A DNA stretch of 64,000 nt. Source: Lepidodermella squamata (taxonomy: Eukaryota > Gastrotricha). The position numbers and the translations under genes were made by a program. The notes beneath the pieces are model-generated. The model searched no databases, had not been told where the DNA came from, and saw only the letters and a program-made list of their open reading frames with translations. Of the stretch, positions 57,040-64,000 are shown piece after piece (positions within the stretch are counted from its first letter, which is position 1; every line of letters begins with the position of its first letter). The stretch is taken from assembly GCA_047495785.1 (NCBI GenBank), contig JBLDXI010000049.1, positions 62,001 to 126,000 on the forward strand, given 5' to 3'.

Positions 57040-58444
57040 CCAAGCTCATGTTGAATCTCTATGATATAATCAAAACTCGCTTAATAAATGTTCTAGTTGA
57101 TACTGTCATTGGAGTCGTCATGCAATCGGTTTCAAAATAAATCTTGAAGGAGGCATCTATGACTTATTTTTGATGGGTGACTTCAGAAGGGACTGAAACG
57201 TCAGAGGCACTACTTGCCTCAAGATGTCCCAATTATCTTTATTTTTTTCCTTACATTTTTTCGACTTGATGTCCCAAATTAGCTTATTCCATTGATAGAA
57301 TTACCACAAAACGCAGCCACACAAACGATAAGTCTGTTTCATTTAATCTCGAAATATTCCTTTTTCTCCACATGATAGAAGTCTGCGTTTGAAATGAATA
57401 TGATCTGGAAACGTCAAATGTTTTCACTCGACTGTACGAATGTTAAGCTCAGCGGCAAAGGCACCCTTTTTTACGGACATTCAGGAAGTGTAATCAATTA
57501 ACACGCCGGCTCCTAGGGAGCGCGGTGTATGTACTCTGTGATCAATTATGCACGAGATCGCCTTTCAAGAACGTTCGTGAAATATTGATATTTTATAATC
57601 ACACACATTGCCACTAATAACCTCAATTAAGTAACAGGTCGTGCTACTAAAAAAGAGGAATGTTCCAAATATCGCTGGAAAAGTCCAAAATGTCCACAAG
57701 TAAATACAAATTGAGGCCGCAGAAACGATCAGTCGCAACAATCAGCGCTTTTGCTACATATAACTATCTCATTCATTTTAATTCAAAAGTAGCATTCAGA
57801 GATGCCAATAGTAATTCACTCTAGACGAGTAGGAGCAAAGAATTGTGCTTTGTGCGGTAAACCATTTCTTCGAATTACCGCAGTCTACTTAGAAATATCG
57901 TTCGAATCCGCGTTCGCCGGCATAAGCGTAGCTGTCCCAAGTTTGCGAGGCTTATCAGGTTTGGATAAGAAAAAATGAAAACTGCTATGCACTTTTCAGA
58001 TTTTAGCTAGCATATTATTTGTGTCTAGGTAATTGAGATAGGTGCATATATAGATTCATAATTAATTTATGTACTGGAAACGTCAAATGCTTCCGGTTTG
58101 GTCATTTTAAATGCCCTGTTTCGGAGGCATCCAGGCATCGTGATAAATTATGTGACTTGGCGTTAGATCAATTTTGTACGTGGTCAGCCTTGCAAAAATG
58201 TCCTTTTTACTTATATCGACTTCCGATAAACATACACGTTCATGAATGCCGCGCTGCGAGTAAGCTCAAATTAGTTAGATGTTTTTGTCAATAAAATGTC
58301 TGCGGTTCCGAATATCACTGACAGAGTCCAACCTGTCCACGCGTTGGCTGAAAGTATAACTTATCAAAACTACTTGTTAATACCAGTTGATGTGTTTGCT
58401 GTAGCTCTCAAATTATTTTTGCTATAAAAAATAGCATTCGAGAG
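57040..58444. other. Spacer with receptor relic between NR6 and NR7
   Basis: AATAAA near 57082 probably ends NR6. The GGAAACGTCAAATG motif occurs at 57408 and again at 58077, showing that upstream sequence is duplicated. Apart from the relic listed separately I see no exon. Confidence 0.45.
57801..57965 (+). pseudogene. Relic of nuclear-receptor exons 1 and 2
   Basis: The sequence GATGCCAATAGTAATTCACT ... GAGCAAAGAATTGTGCTTTG followed by TGCGGTAAACCAT lines up with exon 1 and its donor in NR7 (ATGCCTTCACCC ... AAAAGAATCGTGCTTTGTGG). The next part, TTCGCCGGCATAAGCGTA, then CCCAAGTTTGCGAGGCTTAT and CAGGT, lines up with exon 2 (CGCCGTCGTAAACGATACC, CAAAGTTTGCGAAGCTTGTC). Small deletions break both. 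No later exons follow before NR7. Confidence 0.7.
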
Positions 58445-60355
58445 ATGCCTTCACCCAAGATTTTCTCCCAAGAAGAAAAGGAGAAAAGAATCGTGCTTTG
58501 TGGGGTAAGCCATATCATCCACAACATTCATCCTAAGACATTTCATTCCCAGGTTTGCGACGTTCGCGTGCGCCGTCGTAAACGATACCATCCCAAAGTT
58601 TGCGAAGCTTGTCAGGTTAACATTTGGAAAGAAATGCAATTCGAAATTAAGCTGGTGAAATTTTTAGAAATTCTTCACCCGCAACTACCACAAGCAAACA
58701 AAGCTAAAATGTATTAGCGTCAATAGAACAGATGCGAACAATTGTGTTGTATCGGTCAACAGGCGTCGAGTTTGTCGAAAGTGCCGCTTCGATAAGTGCG
58801 TTACCTTTGGAATGAGATGTAAGTTCCCTTATTCTCGCACATTTTTGTAACCTCAACTTATTTTCTAGCTAAAATCAGTGAACGCTCGCTGCAGATAAGA
58901 GAATTTCTTGCTTGCAATTCTGACGAGTCGGATTCCTCAATGAATTCAGACTCCGCCAACACCAGCACTTCAGCGGATGCTGCGACTGTTGGCCATCAAA
59001 ATTGTTCGGTCGAGATGTACAAAGAACCGGTTCTGTATGATGGCAGAGCTATTGAGGAAGTAATTCGCCACTCCATCCATGCTTTCACTCTGCTGAGCGA
59101 GTTCGAATCCGTAAGCTACAGCAATTCATTCACGAAAAATAATCAAATGAATATTGTTATCACCAGCTTCCTTTAAAGTGTTACAAGGGCCCTGAGATGA
59201 CCTACGAACTGGCAGCTGGTCTCATGTCGGTTCAAACAGTCACATTTTTCTCGATTACGATAACATACGCCAAGTTCATGCAAGGTGCCAAAGTGGTCCT
59301 AATCTTTCGAGATAGGATGATTTATTTATTCATTTATTTAAAACTGCAGTTTCGCGTTGCGCGTGTTCACAGTCATTTGTTTTTATATACAGTTTTCAAA
59401 TATTTACAGGCGTCTCACCGTCGACACACAAGTTTTTACAATTTCAGGCAACAAGTTTTGTAAAATATTATTTTTAAAAAAAGTAATTGAACGAGAGTTA
59501 ATTATGCATTCTGGTACCTTATTCCATACTTTCTGTTAATTCTGTTGCCATTGCAAAATCTTCGGGGATCTGAGCGACATTTAGAAGGAACTATGCAGTG
59601 TTTCGCCTTTCTAGTGTTAGTTGAATTTTCGAACAAAGATGAAAAAGAGACATCAACAAAATTGTGGTGTGTGATGTGATGTATTTTCAGAATTATATCG
59701 GTTCAACGATGAGGAATTGGAAGCTCTTACATTCGAAGCAGCCAAGTCCATAAAAACAGCATACTCCATGTTGCCTGGGAACAACACATCGTCTGTTATT
59801 GATATCGACTTCAGAATTATATCAAATATCCTTACCTACTTTCCTGAATTGAAAGTGAGTATGATCCATATTACATGAACCCTGAACTAACTTCCATATT
59901 GCAGACGATCGTCGTAGCTTCGCAAGAATGTGCTTCAGTTATTGGTGATTGGAATCCATCTCTCGTCGAATCCGCCCTTTTCTTCAGTTTGCTATTCTTC
60001 CACGGTTCGACTTTCCATGAATGATATGCTTGTAACCATTCGCGTTTTTGTAGACGACGTCGTGAAGAAAAATAATCGGCTCCATCGCGTGAAAGGCCTG
60101 CTCAATGCCGCGTTCAATATGTACTGCTGCAGTATCGGCGATCGGCCCTTCGAAAAAGCTAAGCAGCACCTTGTCAATGCTACGTTTTCCATGTCGAAAA
60201 TGTGTAAAAAGCTGTATGGCGTTGTCGAAGCTATGAAGAGTCATGCTTTCGATAGCCGGGCGAACCTGCTGATGGACCAAGCGTTCCGCACGCCGCCCAG
60301 TGAAGCCCGTGTCTCCTCGACCTTTTCCGAACTATACTCCCAGCTGGATGAGTGA
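58445..60355 (+). CDS. Divergent nuclear receptor NR7
   Basis: There are eight exons: 58445-58504, 58553-58615, 58668-58818, 58869-59110, 59167-59284, 59691-59854, 59905-60004 and 60054-60355, giving 399 residues. Exons 2, 3, 5, 6 and 7 have the same lengths as in NR6. The protein starts MPSPKIFSQEEKEKRIVLC. The DNA-binding domain has VRVRRRKRYHPKVC, CEACQKFFTRNY and CRKCRFDKCVTFGM. The hinge is Ser/Asp-rich, followed by EPVLYDGRAIEEVIRHSI and WNPSLVESALFFSLLFFHG, and the end reads TFSELYSQLDE. Intron 5 is 406 bases, unusually long, and AT-rich, perhaps an insertion. It is a probable nuclear transcription factor; ligand unknown. Confidence 0.92.
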
Positions 60356-61391
60356 AATTCGTCATTGTGATTAGGAACATAGACTAACATTTGTTTGAAA
60401 TCATCTGAACGCATCTAAATATAAATGTCGGAGCGTTTCATCCGACGTCAACACGTGACTGTTTCTTTTGCTCACCATGTGGTTTGCCTTTAAAAATGCG
60501 TCATTATTTAGAAGACACATAGTGCTGTACAGTTAGAACGTGACTAGTTTATCAAATTTGATTCACATATTTTGCAATCAAATAAATCGATGATAGAGCG
60601 GACTTTTTCCACCTGGTGATTTTGCTTAGGTTGACATACGCTCACATACGTCTGTTCATACGTCTGTTCTTATTAGTAACATGTCTCATGTTTGAGGGTG
60701 TTTCAAATTTCCAACCAAAAAAGTTCAAGCGAAATAGCAAATACTTGCTTATTATAGCAATGTTAAAGCTTATCGTCATGAAGGAGCTTGAAATCAACTT
60801 CTAGGATTATATTCAACTTTAATTTCATGATTATAAGTTGACTGGACGAACTAGCCAAAGGTTTTCTTCCCGAAGTTCCCCAAACTTAGTAATAAATGAG
60901 GTAGAGCCTATTTTCAACTTCAATTCTTGCTGATTACCGCCATTTGCGTAAAGTTTGATGCGCGCATTTTAAATGGGTCGCGCAGCCGCACTCATGCCAC
61001 AGTCTTTATCTATCACTTTAACCCACCCGAAATTTCATGCTGCTATACTCCAAAATTAGTTTCAACCAATGTGGAATGTTGCAAGCGGTTTTTGGTATTT
61101 TGGCGAATTGACCCAGAATCACTCTAATCGATTTTTTCAGACTTATCATGCCAAGAATCAATAAATTCGCCTCTCTCGAATGCTGTTTTTTACTCACATG
61201 CTATTTTATTACGCAAAATTGTATGAACTCGTGCACAAAATCAATGAAGCCGCGTATCGATTAACGGCTCGTTCTACTGCTACGGCACATAAAAAATACG
61301 CAGCTACGATGTTTTGATATAGAGCGAGCACGAGCTTCACTCATTTTTCACTTGAATGAAAAGGTCATATTGAAGCTCTTAGTTTATAATA
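60356..61391. other. Spacer between NR7 and NR8
   Basis: I see no exon with splice support. Open frames at 60616-60804 and 60927-61127 have no domain features. Confidence 0.4.
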
Positions 61392-62888
61392 ATGCCGCGA
61401 ACATACACGAAGGAAGAAAAGGAGAGCCGTGTCATTCACTGCCGGGTATGAACTTCACCTTAATTTTCGAGCGAAATTCATATCAATTGCCAATTCACAG
61501 ATTTGCAATGCTCTAGTCCCGCGGCGGAAGAGGTATCATCCCAAAAACTGCGAAGCTTGCCAGGTAACTTTCTAGAATTTTCTTAAGATTTTCTGTTTAT
61601 TTTACATTTTTTCAGAAATTTTTCTCTCGAAACCACAACCGGCAGTATGCGTTGAGGTGCTCTGGAGGCGACTCCAAATGTGAAATCGATTCATCGAACC
61701 GTCGAAGCTGTCCTAAATGCCGCTTCGAAAAATGTGTTCTAGCTGGAATGCGATGTGAGTCATCTCTCGAGGCTCAATAATTCTCATTTATTTTTTGACC
61801 TTCACAGCTCGACAAGGGAAGCCCTTCAAAGACGAAGAGGAAGATGTCAGCTCAGGGGAAGGCGCATCTGGCGATTCAACATCGGCCGACCAAATGCAAC
61901 TCGCAATTGTGCGACCCCGATCGAGCAGTATCAGCAGCAATAAAAGCACGGATTTTTCAATAAACGAATCCTTTGACAGTCCGTCCGCTATTTGCGAACC
62001 CCAGTTAGTTCGAGATCCAGTTCTTTATGATGGTTCGCTAATCGAAACAGCGATCAAGCAGTCAGTCATCGCTTTCACAATTCTCCATGGCTTTGAATTG
62101 GTAAGGGACCTATTTCATCAATGTCCCCAGGCTTTAATATCAATTTGCAGCTGCCGTTGAAACTGTGTACTGATTACACCATCGAGACTCATTTTGAACT
62201 TGCCGGTCAACACACTTTAGAGATGGCTAAAGTAGGGGCGGCCTACGCTGACTTCATCAAAAGTAGGCTCCTTGATCGGTGTAATGAATCGTATCTTTTT
62301 TAGACTCTCCTTTGCCAGATTCCTATCGGCTATCGGACGACGAAGGTCGCGCTCTGATGCAGTCCGGGTTCAAACCAATGATGGCTGCTTACTCGGCCCT
62401 GCCTGGTAACAACATGGCAAAATTCGATATTAACGCGTCGATTTTGGAGAGCTTTCTACGCGTTTGCCCTGAATACCAAATTTCCATCGATGCTGGATCG
62501 ATTCTTCGCGATGCTATGAATGACTGGTCGCCCAGTTTGGTCGAATGCGCTTTGTTTTTCAATCTTTTGTTCTTGGGAGGTTTGGGAATTGCTTTTGAAC
62601 AAACTGAAAATGTATGAATTAGTTACAGGTGAAACTCAACCGATAAGCCCTCGGGCTGCTCAACTGCGCAATCTGCTTCAAACAGCTTTTCGTTTACACG
62701 CAGCCAGGCAGCCTTTCAGACCCCTGGAAGAAACCAACAAACACCTTTGCCGAAGCACAGTTCTCGCGAAGCAGAACGCGGCCGCTTTACAGCGAAGTGT
62801 TGAGATCTCGGTGCGGCGAATGTTCACGAGATTTAACCCGAGTGTCCAGCAAACTGTCAGTGATATATTTTTCAATGGCACAAGTTAG
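61392..62888 (+). CDS. Divergent nuclear receptor NR8
   Basis: There are seven exons: 61392-61445, 61501-61563, 61616-61754, 61808-62100, 62151-62262, 62304-62579 and 62629-62888, giving 398 residues. The protein starts MPRTYTKEEKESRVIHC. The DNA-binding domain has NALVPRRKRYHPKNC, CEACQKFFSRNH and CPKCRFEKCVLAGM. A long Ser-rich hinge follows, then DPVLYDGSLIETAIKQSV, ALPGNNMAKFDINASILE and WSPSLVECALFFNLLFLGG. The intron that separates exons 6 and 7 in NR6 and NR7 is missing. By exon lengths (54, 63, 139) it is closer to NR1 and NR9 than to NR6 and NR7. It is a probable nuclear transcription factor; ligand unknown. Confidence 0.92.
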
Positions 62889-63506
62889 TTGAACAATTTA
62901 TCGTATCATATATCCTCATGTTGTCTATTTTCGTCTCATTAAATGAACATTAAAACAAACTTTGTCGGTGAGATCATATTGATGTTGCTTCAAGTCCGTG
63001 CTCTTTGATCATAATCTTGAGATTGCGGTATTGAAGGCGTGGACGTTATCAGTTGAGTACAGCTCTATTTTAGCCAGAGAGAGCTTGCAGAGCTTTGAAA
63101 AGTCCAATCGCAAAAGTATAACATCAACGGAATGACACGTGAGCTGCTTAACAAAAATTAGTTTATCTCGAATTTCCATTTCCACGTCCCAGAGATGTCC
63201 ATATCATCTCCCATCTCGCAAACTAAAGTTCATCACTTGCGTCAAGTCCGGTTTCTTTTTATTGTCGGTGACTATAAGTTTTTTCGATGCCTGTTTGTCG
63301 CTGTATGCCCCCTGCACAGGACAAGTTCTCGCGATCGATAACATCGTGCTGATCGATACGACACTGCTCGTCTACGCCGCAATTTTTTTCTATTTTTACT
63401 ACACCCGCTGTTGAGTACTTGTTAGCTTGCTATACATAATAATTTTTCCTACTTTTCATCTAGTTTTCTTTTACGACAATGCCTATGATCTTCGCACTTT
63501 GATAGG
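62889..63506. other. Spacer between NR8 and NR9
   Basis: An open frame at 63139-63414 has hydrophobic stretches (FFLLSVTISFF, TTLLVYAAIFFYFYY) but no ATG start and no family resemblance. I see nothing else. Confidence 0.35.
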
Positions 63507-64000
63507 ATGCCCCAATATATTACAAAGGAGGAGAAGGAGCATAGGACCGTTTTTTGCAAGGTATTGTTGACAATTGATGATGTATCTGAGGTCTATTTGC
63601 TTTAATTGATACAACAGGTTTGCAAGATCCTAGTCCCCCGTCGCAAGCGTTACCATCCAAAAGTTTGCGAAGCTTGCCAGGTAATTCTATAGCAAATAGC
63701 TGATAATTCCTAATTATTTTGTTTACCAATCAGAAATTCTTCAGTCGAAATTTCGATAGATACCAAAAGTTGTTATGCACTGGAAATGGCAACTGCCCGT
63801 TAGACTCATCTGGTGATCGTCGCACGTGTGCGAGATGCCGATTCGAGAAATGTCTCCAGGCAGGGATGAAAAGTGAGGGTTGCCAATTGTCAACCCAAAT
63901 TAGTAATATCTTGAATTTATAGCGAGACGTTTATCTCTGACGCATGTCAAGTCCGAGTTCTCCGACGATAACATTGACCAGCACACCACGGCGGATCCAG
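63507..64000 (+). CDS. Divergent nuclear receptor NR9 (5' part; runs off the window)
   Basis: Four exons are visible: 63507-63560, 63618-63680, 63734-63872 and 63923 to the window end. The protein starts MPQYITKEEKEHRTVFC. The complete DNA-binding domain has KILVPRRKRYHPKVC, CEACQKFFSRNF and CARCRFEKCLQAGM, and the hinge begins TRRLSLTHVKSEFSDD. The first three exons have the same lengths (54, 63, 139) as NR1 and NR8. The ligand-binding part should lie beyond 64000. Confidence 0.9.

Noticed and set aside
58423-58430. TATAAAAA just before NR7 as a TATA box
   Set aside because: It lies only 14 bases upstream of the ATG, too close for a standard core promoter.
1-64000. CRISPR arrays, bacterial operons, tRNA or rRNA genes
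   Set aside because: No regularly spaced repeats, no cloverleaf with tRNA boxes and no rRNA-like sequence were noticed; spliced genes show a eukaryotic nuclear genome.

Overview
The window is nuclear DNA from a small-genome animal. Protein-coding genes are split by many short introns, mostly about 45-60 bases, with GT-AG borders and at least two GC-AG introns. The families are strictly metazoan: nuclear receptors, Cys-loop channels, cyclic-nucleotide-gated channels, a rhodopsin-type GPCR, C-type lectin, CUB/LDLa/trypsin, Ly6 and MADF-BESS. Gene density is about one gene per 2.5-3 kb. A nematode or an appendicularian tunicate (Oikopleura-like) would fit this architecture. The sequence alone does not settle which, and I name no species.

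Layout: 1-4.7 kb holds small secreted-peptide genes, two of which look related. 6.2-10.0 kb is nuclear receptor NR1, whose 3' coding end overlaps, on the opposite strand, the 3' coding end of a 7TM receptor (9.9-12.2 kb). 13.1-18.2 kb is a 13-exon secreted protein with repeated Cys modules and two C-type lectin domains. 19.3-20.6 kb is NR2. 21.3-26.8 kb is a tandem pair of cyclic-nucleotide-gated channels with an altered selectivity filter. 27.5-36.5 kb is a duplicated block containing a MADF-BESS factor, MADF and receptor relics, NR3, pseudogene NR4 and NR5, the receptors all on the minus strand. 38.6-40.6 kb is a nicotinic-type Cys-loop subunit. 42.4-46.1 kb is a CUB-LDLa-CUB-trypsin protease, 46.3-47.1 kb a Ly6/uPAR protein, and 47.2-49.5 kb a sugar-transporter-like MFS protein. 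51.1-54.3 kb is a second Cys-loop subunit that appears to be spliced to a secreted globular domain and a Ser/Thr-rich stalk. 55.1-64.0 kb is a plus-strand array of receptors NR6, NR7, NR8 and NR9 (cut by the window end), plus one relic.

The nine nuclear receptor copies form a divergent family. The DNA-binding domain keeps its eight zinc-ligand cysteines but has 'RRKRYHPK' or 'PRKEYQPR' where canonical receptors have the G-x-H-Y-G segment, and a conserved intron separates the first zinc-finger cysteine from the rest. Exon lengths and phases are nearly constant, which makes the gene models firm and shows expansion by tandem duplication, with visible decay (NR4 and several fragments). Introns and spacers carry many fold-back elements resembling MITEs (miniature inverted-repeat transposons). 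All exon models were read by eye from splice sites, frame and paralogue alignment; no searches were run.
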